Shown here: piece by piece, positions 35,401-43,526 of the stretch
Layout of the letters: each line of letters starts with the position of its first letter
Position numbering within the stretch: the stretch's first letter is position 1
Translations under genes and position numbers: made by a program
The notes under the pieces: model-generated
The model's input: the letters and a program-made list of their open reading frames with translations, nothing else
Database searches by the model: none
Told to the model about the DNA's origin: nothing
NCBI GenBank assembly: GCA_963850525.1
Contig: CAWKLQ010000008.1
Coordinates: 558,001 to 622,000, forward strand
Source: JAEMQF01 sp963850525
GTDB taxonomy: Bacteria; Pseudomonadota; Gammaproteobacteria; Burkholderiales; Burkholderiaceae_C
Direction: 5' to 3'
DNA: 64,000 bases

Positions 35401-35450
35401 AGCCACCGGCGCCGGCGCCCCGGAATCGATCGGCTCCAAGGCAGTGGCAT
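32415..35450 (-). CDS. Exported TPR-CHAT protein (caspase-like protease)
   Basis: 1011 residues; the ATG at 35450 has GGGGAG upstream. An Arg-rich n-region and hydrophobic core (MPLPWSRSIPGRRRRW..LLCVCVGFVAAPVWSQ) give an export signal. Helical repeats (about 60-560, TPR-like) precede a C-terminal CHAT domain (about 690-1011) with catalytic His in FATHGLMAGD (about 866) and Cys in LSACNTAASDG (about 918). CHAT proteins are separase/caspase-type peptidases, here predicted to be periplasmic or membrane-tethered. It diverges from the CHASE2 gene. The target is unknown. Confidence 0.88.
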   Translation of the reverse strand: MPLPWSRSIPGRRRRWLATLLCVCVGFVAAPVWSQYAEIESDFKRLSPREQRSLREVLAEPAPVNSTYLALRNHFVEKNIAAMRLGDDRAREAVMRQAASLLPDATWKMELGAILLSRGEIDEGNDFRRRAVATAPNSETRAVYMAFVAKDFAAQLNDLGARVTLREMRERVANNKIGTNRWTLSRMLDQRALAHGAMAESMLEQRAGRHDTAIQAAHDAEDHARSAWRLLPSFTDPNRNALAADIGQTLSRRLDAQRAARRYEDAERTLNDYVRASREFELSPAQQADLYLKASEIRFDKRDFSDASELARKSDAVLVNLGLDEMHPARLERTRALLAGWIGQRVTVDASKLLARLDELAGRDETLKHRIKLPLERGLVYLATQRELEASTLFEQFAAETARLHGAEHFFTAQARGLQGVAMWQAKTQATRDAALPLLREAMQQMMAAVNADFIERIGLRLDLRDWITEAYLEATGNSGGDDAVPPIQIADWMVTGVVREALEDAAARSAAASPALVLLVRQDQQLRNEIRALRKYMDGTGGAIDTLLPALAAKTRNRIDELDAQRRELQARIKSRFPDYEQMLRARPAESTDVAIRLRGDEALVALLPMERSVYVWATDAEGGSEFHRAPLGRGELGLLVRRLRRTLDFNEMEGTLRAFDRLAAAELYARLLAPLDRLLREKNHLVVVSSGVLGEIPFGVLVTGAGDADEKVTPWLIRKAAVSHEPSISAWLALRRAAPVAADQEALMAWGDPRFSRTASRTGGAAAALPLRSGDGQLKPRRSVFMKRAVSLGINLDDSAAVARYAEIPPLPETGDELRAIAGALRANQATDLKLGAAATRESVLAASESGLLARKRVIAFATHGLMAGDLPRLTQPALALAATGEEGKNPLAPLLTLDDVMSLKLNADWVILSACNTAASDGSAAEALSGLARGFFYAGARSVLATHWAVESESAKLLTTATFAHYANHPAARKSESLRQAMLGVMAMPGFEHPAFWAPYALVGDGGR

Positions 35451-35525
35451 GGCATTGACTCCCCGGCGACTCGCGCGTTGCAGACTGAGAATCGAGCCGG
35501 GTCCGTTGTGCAAGAATCCGGCGAG

Positions 35526-35543
35526 CATTGCAATGCTGCAATG
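35526..35543. promoter_or_regulatory. Dyad in the CHAT/CHASE2 intergenic region
   Basis: CATTGCA-ATGC-TGCAATG is a 7-bp inverted repeat around a 4-base centre. It lies in the 298-base gap between the divergent CHAT and CHASE2 genes, 76 bases from the CHAT start. Nothing else with symmetry or a clear -10/-35 was seen in this gap. Confidence 0.4.
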
Positions 35544-35748
35544 AGAAGCACATCCTATCGACGGAATCGGCTCGCCACTACCCCCTAAGTCGAATGAGGT
35601 TTTGCCTGGTAGCGCGCACGCCCATCGATGCGCAACCCGAGGTGGATGCCGGCGCGATCGCTCGGGCACCCCCTTCGGTCGAGTGATGCGCGTCGCCGAC
35701 CCTGCGGGTCCAATCGCCCCAACTTCACACTGAACAGGCGACGGAATA

Positions 35749-37344
35749 GTGTCCTTGCGTGACCGCATTGTTGCCCGTTGGCGAAGTTTCAGTACGCGCA
35801 CGCGACACTGGCTGATCAACATCGCCATCGGCATCGGCATCGTATCGATGCTGAACTGGGCGGGCCAGGGTCTTCGCCTGCCCCTCGTCGTCAGTGCACA
35901 GGACGGCGCCTTCGATCGCATGATCCGCGCCAGCGCGGTCGCGGCACCCGAAGCGCACGAAGGACTCCCGGCGCCGCCGAAGCTGGTGCTCGTCGATGTC
36001 GATGACCACACCTGGCGAGACAAGCGCTGGGGCGGTGCCGAGCCTGCGCGCGCGCCGGTGGAACTGCTGGCCTCCTTGATCGACGCTGCTTTCCAGCGCG
36101 GCGCGAGCCAGGTGGTGCTCGATATCGCCATCGAGGGCAGTACCGGGCGTGAGTCGGACTTGCTCGAAGACCGTCTCTTCGCCACCCGATTGGCGTCCAT
36201 GCTGGACGCGCCGTGGTTCGCTTCGGATCGGCAGCTCGTGCTGGTGCGAACCCTGCGCCAGCCGCTTCCCGTGCACCGAAAGTTGCTCGCGAACCTGGCA
36301 CAAGACCCGGTGCCATTTGCCGATGGCTACTTCGACGACTTGCGTGAATCTCCGACGATCGACCAGGTCGTTGCCCGCTCGCAAGGCCGAATCGTCCTCG
36401 CCGCACCCTTCTTTTCAATCTCGCCGGATCGCGTGTTGCGCGACTGGCAGCTCTTGCAGGTGGTTTGCCAGCGCACAGACCAGGCAAAACAAGGCGTCCT
36501 CCAGGTCGTACCTTCGGTTCAACTGGCCGTGGCGGCACGGCACTTCGGCCTGCCCGCGGGTGCGCAACCGTGGAACGCGCGTCAGCGCGCCGAAGTTTGC
36601 GTGCCTTTTCCCGCGGACCCGAGTGATGCCACAGCGCAGCCGGATGCAAGTCTTGCGTCGGCATTGCGGGTCCGGGCCGACGCCGTCGCCGCTGCGGGCT
36701 GGAGTGCGACCCGAGCAGCGTTCGCCACGCACGGGGTTCGCATGGCCCACCAGGTGCCCCAGGTCGACGACTTGGGCAATCGCGTGGTCTTTCGATGGGC
36801 CCATCCCCCGAGCGTGATTCCGGCGCTTGACATGCTGTTCAGCCAGGTCCGTCATGACCTGAAAAACCGTGTCGTGCTGATCGGCCAGACTTTCCCGGAG
36901 AGCGGCGATCATCACTACACGCCGCTGGGCGACATGCCCGGTGCCGTAGTGTTGCTCAACGCCATCGACTCGATGACTCGGCATCGCATCGTGGGCCAGC
37001 CAAGCGCCTGGATCACGGTGCCGTTAGCGTTGGCAATGATCGTCGCCGTGGGCTATGCGTTTGCGCGTTGGCGCTCGTTGCTCGGCACCGTGGTTGCTAC
37101 GTGCGCAATTCTGGCGGTGCTGCCATGGCTCAGTTTCAGCCTCTTCAAGCAGGGCGTCTGGCTGGACTTCGCCCTGCCCCTGCTGGGAATCCAGGTCCAC
37201 AAAATGATCACCACTCTGGAGGAGGCCGTTGCCAGGCGCCACGGAGCCGCCACCAGAGGGCCTCTTGTTCAACCATTCAATGCGGGGTTGCCAGCTGCTG
37301 CGCATTCTGAAACGATCGCCCCCAAGGAGGGAGGTTCGCGATGA
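35749..37344 (+). CDS. CHASE2 sensor protein without output domain
   Basis: 531 residues from GTG 35749. An N-terminal helix (about 22-40) leads to a large extracytoplasmic CHASE2 domain (about 45-415; LVLVDVDDHTWRDKRWGG, VVLDIAIEGSTGRESD, NRVVLIGQTFPESGDHHYTPLG, PGAVVLLNAIDSM). Three helices follow (about 421-439, 445-466, 471-483). CHASE2 receptors normally end in a kinase or cyclase; this one stops about 45 residues later with no such domain. It overlaps the next gene by 4 bases and faces the CHAT gene. Confidence 0.88.
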   Translation: MSLRDRIVARWRSFSTRTRHWLINIAIGIGIVSMLNWAGQGLRLPLVVSAQDGAFDRMIRASAVAAPEAHEGLPAPPKLVLVDVDDHTWRDKRWGGAEPARAPVELLASLIDAAFQRGASQVVLDIAIEGSTGRESDLLEDRLFATRLASMLDAPWFASDRQLVLVRTLRQPLPVHRKLLANLAQDPVPFADGYFDDLRESPTIDQVVARSQGRIVLAAPFFSISPDRVLRDWQLLQVVCQRTDQAKQGVLQVVPSVQLAVAARHFGLPAGAQPWNARQRAEVCVPFPADPSDATAQPDASLASALRVRADAVAAAGWSATRAAFATHGVRMAHQVPQVDDLGNRVVFRWAHPPSVIPALDMLFSQVRHDLKNRVVLIGQTFPESGDHHYTPLGDMPGAVVLLNAIDSMTRHRIVGQPSAWITVPLALAMIVAVGYAFARWRSLLGTVVATCAILAVLPWLSFSLFKQGVWLDFALPLLGIQVHKMITTLEEAVARRHGAATRGPLVQPFNAGLPAAAHSETIAPKEGGSR

Positions 37345-38249
37345 TCGCTCGGCCATCGATGCATCCGCACAAGACCAGGCGTGGCGCCGCGGCTTTGGCG
37401 CTCAGCGTGCTGTGCGCGACGGCGCAGGCGCTCGACGCCGATGTCGCCGGCTGGGTGGAGCCGGATCCGAAGACGCAGGCGATTCCCTTGTCGGCGTTTC
37501 GTCTGGACCGCGCGGGCAAGGCAATCGCTTACCCCGACGCAGGCTTGCGCGCCTGTGACAAGCTGGTCCTGATCGATGACAAGGCGATCGTGCGCGTCCG
37601 GCTGGCCAGCAACCTGCGGCTACAGCTCGACGCCGAGTCTCAGGCAAGGCAGATCGAGATCCCCTGCGACCAACGCGGCATCGCCTCCAGCTTGGCTGCG
37701 GCGCTGCGCGCGCTGGTCAGCAGTGCGGAACAGCGCAAGGCCAGGGTGGCGACCCTGACGCGCGATATCGCTCCGCTGGCGCTGCCGATCCTGGTCGCCC
37801 CGCAGACCCACATCGTAGCCGGCCACCGCGCGCTCTATGTGACTTGGACCGGGGGAGTCGCGCCATTTTCGGTGCAACTGGTCAGCGCGCGCGACGGGCG
37901 TGAGGTGACTTCGAAAACGAACCTCGGTACCCACTCGGTTTATTTGCCGGCAATCGACCTCGAGCCCGGTCAGTACACGCTATGGATTCGAAATCGTGCA
38001 GGGCACCGCGTTGAAGGAATTCGCGAAGACGCGTTGATGGTCTTGCCGCGAGACGCCTCACCGCCGATTCCGCAGGTGCTGCTGTCCCCCACCTTGACAG
38101 AGGAAGCCCGAACTTTGTTCTACGCCGACTTTCTCGCCGCGCTGGACGACGGACGGTGGACGCTGGAGGCGCTTCAGCAAGTCGCCGGTTTGAAGGGCCA
38201 GTCCGCAGCGGTTCGCCAATGGCTGCAGCGCTATGGTGCACGGGACTGA
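37341..38249 (+). CDS. Secreted protein coupled to CHASE2 gene
   Basis: 302 residues, start overlapping the CHASE2 stop (ATGA). A signal peptide ends near TAQALDAD. The N-terminal part (about 30-110) has short strands; about 150-245 looks like an Ig-like beta sandwich (THIVAGHRALYVTWTGGVAPFSVQL, YLPAIDLEPGQYTLWIRNRAG). A helical tail (about 255-302) follows. No known family is recognised; FecR-like partners sit at the same place in some CHAT/CHASE2 loci as I recall. Possibly the periplasmic ligand or adaptor of the receptor. Confidence 0.72.
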   Translation: MIARPSMHPHKTRRGAAALALSVLCATAQALDADVAGWVEPDPKTQAIPLSAFRLDRAGKAIAYPDAGLRACDKLVLIDDKAIVRVRLASNLRLQLDAESQARQIEIPCDQRGIASSLAAALRALVSSAEQRKARVATLTRDIAPLALPILVAPQTHIVAGHRALYVTWTGGVAPFSVQLVSARDGREVTSKTNLGTHSVYLPAIDLEPGQYTLWIRNRAGHRVEGIREDALMVLPRDASPPIPQVLLSPTLTEEARTLFYADFLAALDDGRWTLEALQQVAGLKGQSAAVRQWLQRYGARD

Positions 38250-38255
38250 GCCGCT

Positions 38256-39950
38256 TTAGCGCCCAGCCGCCCGGGCCTCCTCCTGCAAGCGCAACACCCG
38301 CCGCTGCACCTTGCCCGTCGTCGTCATCGGCAGCGCATCGATGAACTCGATTTCTTTCGGATACTCGTAAGGCGCGAGCTTGCCGCGCACGTGGTCCTGC
38401 AATTCTTCGATCAAGGCGTTCGACGCGACGTGCCCCGCGGCGAGCACGACGTAGGCCTTGACGACCGCGCCGCGCTGCGCATCGGGCTTGGGCACGACCG
38501 CGGCATTCGCCACCGCCGGGTGTTTGACGAGGCAGTTCTCGACTTCGCTCGGCCCGATGCGGTAGCCCGCAGCCTTGAACATGTCGTCGCTGCGGCCCTG
38601 GTACCAGAAGTAGCCCTGCGGATCAACCGTCGCCATGTCGCCGGTGCGGCACCAGCTGTCGTCGACGCTGCCGGTGAATTTGGCGCGTGTCGCCTCCTCG
38701 TTCTTCCAATACCCGAGAAAGAAGACGGGGTCGGGTGCGCCGTGCACGTCGCGCCGGTGCACCGCCACGTCACCTGGCACGCCGGGCGCGCACGGATTGC
38801 CGGCGTCGTCGATGACGGCGATGCGGTGGCCCGGATACGGGCGCCCCATGCTGCCCGGGCGTGCCGGCCAGCCGGGCTGGCGACGCCCTTGCGTGTCGAC
38901 GTAGGACCCGCAGTTGCCGACGAGGTAGTTGATCTCGGTCTGGCCGAACATCTCGTTGACGATGACGCCGAGTTCCTTGCGGCAATACGCAAACACGGTG
39001 TCGCCCACCGCTTCGCCGGCGCTCATGATGGCGCGCAGTCGCAGTCGGTACTTCTTCTTCGGCTGCGGCTCGGACTTCAACATCGCCTTGAGCGCCGTGG
39101 GGAACAGGAAGGTGTGCGTCACGCCGTGGCGCTGCATCAGCTCGAAGGCCTGCTGCGGCGTGAAGCGGCCCTGATAACCGACGATGGCGCGGCCGAAAAA
39201 AAGCGTGGGCAGCAGCGCGTCCATCAGGCCGCCCGTCCAGGCCCAGTCTGCCGGTGACCAGAATGTGTTGGCTTCATCTGGAAACCAATTCTGGCTGCAG
39301 ACGAAGCCGCTCAGGTTGCCGATGAGCGCGCGGTGCGGAACGAGCGCGCCTTTGGGCGGGCCGGTCGTTCCGCTCGTGTAGATGAGCATCGCCGCGTCGT
39401 CGGCACGCGTGGCCAGCGCCGTGAACGTGGCGCTTTCGCGGGCCAGCAGGTCGCGCCAGTCGGCGTCGCCCTGGCCGGCTGCGTCTCCCGCGGCGACCAC
39501 ATGGCGCAGCAGCGGGCACAGGGCACGCACCACGCGCAGGTTGGCGATCGCCGTTTCGTCGACGATCGCCACCACGGCCTCGCTGTGTTTCAGGCGATAT
39601 TCCAGCGCTTCGGGGCCAAACAACATCGTCAGCGGCATCGCCACGGCGCCGATCTTGTAGACCGCCATGTGCGCCACCGCGGTCTCGAAGCGCTGCGGCA
39701 TGACGATGGCGACGCGGTCGCCGCGCTGCACGCCAAGGCGCACGAGCGCGTTGGCGAGGCGATTCGCGTTGTTCTGCAGGTCGGCGAAGGTGAAGCGCCC
39801 GGCGCGGCCGTCTTCGTTTTCGTAGTGGATCGCCACTGCGTCGGGCGTCTCGTGCGCCCAGCGCGCGCAACAGACCTCGGCGATGTTGAAGTCCTGCGGC
39901 ACTTGCCAGCGAAAACCGGCGTGGAGGGAGGCGTAAACGTCGGATGTCAT
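38256..39950 (-). CDS. AMP-dependent acyl-CoA synthetase
   Basis: 564 residues starting MTSDVYASLHAGFRW. It activates a carboxylic acid through an acyl-adenylate. Motifs are the P-loop YTSGTTGPPKGAL, NEMFGQTEINYLVGN, the hinge YQGRSDDMFKAAGYRIGP and the C-terminal catalytic Lys in TTTGKVQRRVLR. The length and FGQTE motif fit acetyl- or medium-chain acyl-CoA synthetases of the AcsA-like group; chain length is not determined. The longer frame to 40091 crosses into unrelated sequence. Confidence 0.88.
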   Translation of the reverse strand: MTSDVYASLHAGFRWQVPQDFNIAEVCCARWAHETPDAVAIHYENEDGRAGRFTFADLQNNANRLANALVRLGVQRGDRVAIVMPQRFETAVAHMAVYKIGAVAMPLTMLFGPEALEYRLKHSEAVVAIVDETAIANLRVVRALCPLLRHVVAAGDAAGQGDADWRDLLARESATFTALATRADDAAMLIYTSGTTGPPKGALVPHRALIGNLSGFVCSQNWFPDEANTFWSPADWAWTGGLMDALLPTLFFGRAIVGYQGRFTPQQAFELMQRHGVTHTFLFPTALKAMLKSEPQPKKKYRLRLRAIMSAGEAVGDTVFAYCRKELGVIVNEMFGQTEINYLVGNCGSYVDTQGRRQPGWPARPGSMGRPYPGHRIAVIDDAGNPCAPGVPGDVAVHRRDVHGAPDPVFFLGYWKNEEATRAKFTGSVDDSWCRTGDMATVDPQGYFWYQGRSDDMFKAAGYRIGPSEVENCLVKHPAVANAAVVPKPDAQRGAVVKAYVVLAAGHVASNALIEELQDHVRGKLAPYEYPKEIEFIDALPMTTTGKVQRRVLRLQEEARAAGR

Positions 39951-39991
39951 GGCATTCAGCCTAGCCGCAGGCGCTGCGCCTGCCCATCGGG

Positions 39992-40576
39992 TCAAGTGCG
40001 TAGTTTGGGTGCACCGTCGTTCGCTGCGCCCGGCGCGGCGGCCGCGCCGAAGGCCTGCAGGGCGTCGCCCGTGACGCGGCAAATCCGCCAATCCGGCATG
40101 ACAGTAGCGCCCATGCGCTGGTAGAAGCGGATCGCGTTTTCATTCCAGTCGAGCACGCTCCACTCGAAGCGGCCGTAGTTGCGCTCGACGGCCAGACGCG
40201 CCAGGCGCGTCAGCAGCGCCTCGCCGATGCCCTGGCCGCGCTGCGCAGGCTTCACATAGAGGTCTTCCAGGTACAGGCCCGGCTGCGCGAGAAAGGTCGA
40301 GAAGTTGCTGAAGAACAGCGCGAAGCCAACGACGCTGCCGCCGCGCTGGCCTGGCGCGTCGGCCAGCTCGGCCACCAGGCACTCCGCGGCAGGCTTCTCG
40401 CCGAACAGGTGCGGACGCAGCTTCTCCGGGGTGACTTGCAGCAAGTGCGTGAGTTTTTCGAATTCGGCGAGCTCGCGGATCAGTTCGACGATGGCCTCGA
40501 CGTCGCGCAATTTCGCCGGCCGAAGCGTCAAACCGGAGGCCATCGGGTTGACTGTGGGGTGGGCAGGTGGAGTCAT
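39992..40576 (-). CDS. GNAT family N-acetyltransferase (diamine/SSAT-like)
   Basis: 194 residues from ATG 40576 (an internal ATG at 40543 is also possible). The GNAT core has LRPAKLRDVEAIVELIRELAEFEKL, YLEDLYVKPAQRGQGIGEALL (acetyl-CoA loop) and DWNENAIRFYQRMGATV. That pattern is close to spermidine/spermine and diamine acetyltransferases. The C-terminal 30 residues are low-complexity Ala/Gly. It diverges from an alpha/beta hydrolase gene 57 bases away. Confidence 0.85.
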   Translation of the reverse strand: MTPPAHPTVNPMASGLTLRPAKLRDVEAIVELIRELAEFEKLTHLLQVTPEKLRPHLFGEKPAAECLVAELADAPGQRGGSVVGFALFFSNFSTFLAQPGLYLEDLYVKPAQRGQGIGEALLTRLARLAVERNYGRFEWSVLDWNENAIRFYQRMGATVMPDWRICRVTGDALQAFGAAAAPGAANDGAPKLRT

Positions 40577-40633
40577 GCGCTCATTGTGGCAGCAGCCTCG
40601 CGCTCCTTGCGCCGCCTGCCCTACAGTGCGGGC

Positions 40634-41560
40634 ATGGACACGCCTTACACCCAGGTGCGAACGCCGGCGCACCACGAGCTGAACATCCGCGGCCTGCGCT
40701 ACCACACGCTGCAGTGGGGCGACGCGGGTTTGGTCGCGCCGTCGCGCCCGCCGCTGGTCCTGGCGCACGGCTGGATGGACGTGGCGGCGTCGTTCCAGTT
40801 CGTCGTCGACGCGCTCGCCACCCTCGAAGGGCCGATCCGCCACGTGATCGCGCTGGACTGGCGCGGTTTCGGCCTCACGCAAACCCCCGCAGCAGATTGT
40901 TATTGGTTCCCTGACTACCTGGGCGACCTCGACGCGGTGCTCGACGCCGTCTCGCGGGAACAGCCGGCGGACCTGCTCGGCCACAGCATGGGCGGCAATG
41001 TCGTCATGACGTACGCCGGCGTGCGCCCGCAGCGCGTGCGCAAACTGATCAACCTCGAGGGCTTCGGCATGCCGCGCACGCAGCCGCAGATGGCGCCCAA
41101 GCGCTATGCCGACTGGCTCGATCAATTGCGCGAGACCACGCGCTTCAACACGTACGACAGCCTGGACGCCGTCGCGCAGCGCCTGCGCAAGACGAATCCG
41201 CTGCTCAGTGCGCAGCGCGCGGCCTGGCTTGCGCCGCACTGGTCGCGCCAGGCCGCCGACGGCCGCTGGGAGATCCTCGGCGACCCGGCGCACAAGCGCG
41301 TCAATCCGGTGCTGCATCAAGTCGATGAAACGCTGGAAATCTGGAAGCGCATCGCCGCACCCGTGATGTGGGTCGAGGGCGAACGCACCGACATCGGCAA
41401 GTGGTGGAGCGGGCGCTACTCGCGCGATGAATTCGAAGCGCGGCTGGCGCACGTCGGCGCCACGGTCGAAAAACACAAACTCGCCGACGCCGGCCACATG
41501 CTGCATCACGACCAGCCCGAAGAACTGGCGCGTCGGCTCGCTCACTTCCTCGGGGCCTGA
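40634..41560 (+). CDS. Alpha/beta hydrolase
   Basis: 308 residues. The fold is shown by LVLAHGWMDVAASFQ (oxyanion loop), ALDWRGFGLTQ, nucleophile elbow LLGHSMGGNVVM (Ser about 121) and the late catalytic His in LADAGHMLHHDQP. An Asp/Glu lies in VEGERTD. It resembles esterases and meta-cleavage hydrolases; the substrate is unknown. prfB follows 75 bases later. Confidence 0.88.
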   Translation: MDTPYTQVRTPAHHELNIRGLRYHTLQWGDAGLVAPSRPPLVLAHGWMDVAASFQFVVDALATLEGPIRHVIALDWRGFGLTQTPAADCYWFPDYLGDLDAVLDAVSREQPADLLGHSMGGNVVMTYAGVRPQRVRKLINLEGFGMPRTQPQMAPKRYADWLDQLRETTRFNTYDSLDAVAQRLRKTNPLLSAQRAAWLAPHWSRQAADGRWEILGDPAHKRVNPVLHQVDETLEIWKRIAAPVMWVEGERTDIGKWWSGRYSRDEFEARLAHVGATVEKHKLADAGHMLHHDQPEELARRLAHFLGA

Positions 41561-41635
41561 GACTGGCCCCGGAAAATCGCCTGTCCAGCGCGTGTCAAAA
41601 TCGCGCCCTTCGCTTTCACCGGATCGGCCAGCCCC

Positions 41636-42740
41636 ATGGACATCGAACACGTCAACGCCATCGCCAATTCGCTCGCCGACCTGACGCAACGCACGCTCGC
41701 CCTCCGGGGGTATCTTTGACTACGACCGCAAGGCGCTGCGCCTGAACGAAGTCAACGCTGCGCTGGAGAACCCCAAGGTCTGGGACGAGCCCAAGCGCGC
41801 GCAGGAGCTGGGCCGCGAGAAGCGGATTCTCGAAACCGTGGTCCAGACGATCGACCACCTGACGAGCAACCTCGCCGACAACACCGAGCTCTTCGAGATG
41901 TCCAAGGCGGAGGACGACTTCGTCGGCATCCAGGCCATCGAGCTTGACGCCGCCAAGCTCGAAGCGAGCGTGGCCGAGATGGAGTTTCGGCGCATGTTCA
42001 ACAACCCGGCCGATCCGAGCAACTGCTTTCTGGACCTGCAGGCCGGCGCCGGCGGCACCGAGGCGTGCGACTGGGCGCAGATGTTGCTGCGCCAGTACTT
42101 GCGCTACTGCGAGCGCAAGGGCTTCAAGGCCGAAGTGATGGAGATGAGCGAAGGCGACGTCGCCGGAATCCGCAGCGCGACGATCAAGATCGAAGGCGAA
42201 TACGCGTTCGGGCTGCTGCGCACCGAGACCGGCGTGCACCGCCTGGTGCGCAAGAGCCCGTTCGATTCGGCCGGCGGGCGCCACACGAGTTTTGCGAGCG
42301 TTTTCGTCTACCCCGAAGTCGACGATTCGATCGAGATCGACATCAACCCGGCCGAGGTTCGCACCGACACCTTCCGCGCCAGCGGCGCGGGCGGCCAGCA
42401 CATCAACAAGACCGATTCGGCGGTGCGCCTCACGCACATACCCACCGGCATCGTCGTGCAATGCCAGAACGACCGCAGCCAGCACCGGAATCGCGACGAA
42501 GCCTGGCAAATGCTGCGCTCGCGCCTGTACGAACACGAAATGCGGATTCAGAAAGCGGCGCAGCAGAAACTCGAGGATTCCAAGACCGATGTGGGCTGGG
42601 GTCACCAGATTCGCTCTTACGTGCTCGACCAAAGCCGCATCAAGGACTTGCGAACGAATGTGGAAATCAGCAACACGCAAAAAGTGCTCGACGGCGATCT
42701 GGACCAGTTGATCGAAGCGAGTTTGAAGCAAGGGGTGTGA
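41636..42740 (+). CDS. prfB: Peptide chain release factor 2 (programmed +1 frameshift)
   Basis: Terminates translation at UGA and UAA. The gene is read as 41636-41716 joined to 41718-42740: the first 27 codons end at an in-frame TGA (41717-41719), and a +1 shift continues with GAC. The joined product has 367 residues with the stop-codon reader RKSPFDSAGG and the catalytic GGQ in ASGAGGQHINKT. RF2 level controls its own frameshift. The string CAAAATCGC at 41596-41604 resembles a local -10 box. Confidence 0.97.
41705..41720 (+). promoter_or_regulatory. prfB +1 frameshift site
   Basis: CGGGGGTATCTTTGAC: an internal Shine-Dalgarno-like GGGGG three bases before the slippery CTT, then the TGA stop. 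This is the same layout as in E. coli prfB. Confidence 0.95.
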
Positions 42741-42751
42741 ATGCCTCGCAG

Positions 42752-42778
42752 TCGATCGACACAGCCGATCGCTATACT
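42752..42778 (+). promoter_or_regulatory. Candidate operator and -10 box of the Phd/PIN module
   Basis: Two CGATCG palindromes (42753-42758 and 42766-42771) with centres 13 bases apart precede TATACT (42773-42778), 31 bases before the antitoxin ATG. The layout fits autoregulation by the antitoxin; it is inferred from position. Confidence 0.45.
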
Positions 42779-42808
42779 GCGTGGCACATATCTCAGGGCC
42801 GTGCCACC

Positions 42809-43036
42809 ATGAAAATCATCAACGTCCGCGAGCTGCGCAGCGAAATACCGCGCCTGCGCGAAACGCTCGCGGTGGAGCAGGAGTTGCTGCTGGTCTCGAA
42901 CGGCGAAGCGGTGGCGCGCATCCTGCCGGTGGCGGCCAAGCGACATGTCGCGTCGCTTGCGTCGCACCGCGCGAAAATGCCGGTCCTGAAGAAGTCGATC
43001 GAAAGGCTGCTTCGCGAAGAGCGAGATCGGCGCTGA
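42809..43036 (+). CDS. Phd/YefM-type antitoxin
   Basis: 75 residues. MKIINVRELRSEIPRLRETLAVEQELLLVSNGEAVARILPV is the Phd/YefM DNA-binding fold (about 1-50); the basic tail (about 55-75) would wrap the toxin. It stands 15 bases ahead of a PIN-domain gene. The ribosome site is weak (CAGGGCC). Confidence 0.87.
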   Translation: MKIINVRELRSEIPRLRETLAVEQELLLVSNGEAVARILPVAAKRHVASLASHRAKMPVLKKSIERLLREERDRR

Positions 43037-43050
43037 TCGTCATTCACCGC

Positions 43051-43485
43051 ATGACGATCTACATCGACACGAGCGCGCTGGCCAAGCGCTATCTGGCGGA
43101 GAAGGGCTCCGACGCGTTCGACGCCTTCCTGATCGCGCAACCCGACGAATGCGTGATTTCGCCGCTCGTTGCCACCGAACTCGAATCCGTCGTCCAGCGC
43201 TTGCTGCGCCAACGGTTGATCGACAAGGCCTACGCAGAGCAAGTGCGTCAGGATTTTGCTGCTGACCTGCGCGGCGCGCTGTGGGCGATGCGTCCGTTTC
43301 CGAGCGCCGGACTGGCGCGGGCTGCCGACTTGCTGCGCACGCTCGCGGCGCCCCTGGCCACGCTTGACGCGTTGCACCTGGCAAGCGCTGTCGAGCTCGA
43401 GTGTTCGGCGATCGCGACCGGCGACCGCCAATTGGCCACAGCGGCGCAAGAGCGCGGCCTGGAAGTGCACCCGTTCACGATCTAA
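43051..43485 (+). CDS. PIN-domain toxin (VapC family)
   Basis: 144 residues. PIN acidic residues are visible in YIDTSALAKRYL (Asp about 6), VATELESVV, LDALHLASAVE and ATGDRQLATAA. VapC enzymes cut RNA, often tRNA or rRNA, in a Mg-dependent way; the target here is unknown. It is paired with the antitoxin at 42809 and is full length with all four acidic positions, so likely functional. Confidence 0.88.
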   Translation: MTIYIDTSALAKRYLAEKGSDAFDAFLIAQPDECVISPLVATELESVVQRLLRQRLIDKAYAEQVRQDFAADLRGALWAMRPFPSAGLARAADLLRTLAAPLATLDALHLASAVELECSAIATGDRQLATAAQERGLEVHPFTI

Positions 43486-43526
43486 GCTCGCCCCGGCGAG
43501 CCCCACCCGGACTGAAGAAACAAATC

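Noticed and set aside
35451..36200. Extension of the CHAT protein upstream of 35450
   Set aside because: It lies antisense to the CHASE2 coding region, and a signal peptide with a ribosome site begins at 35450.
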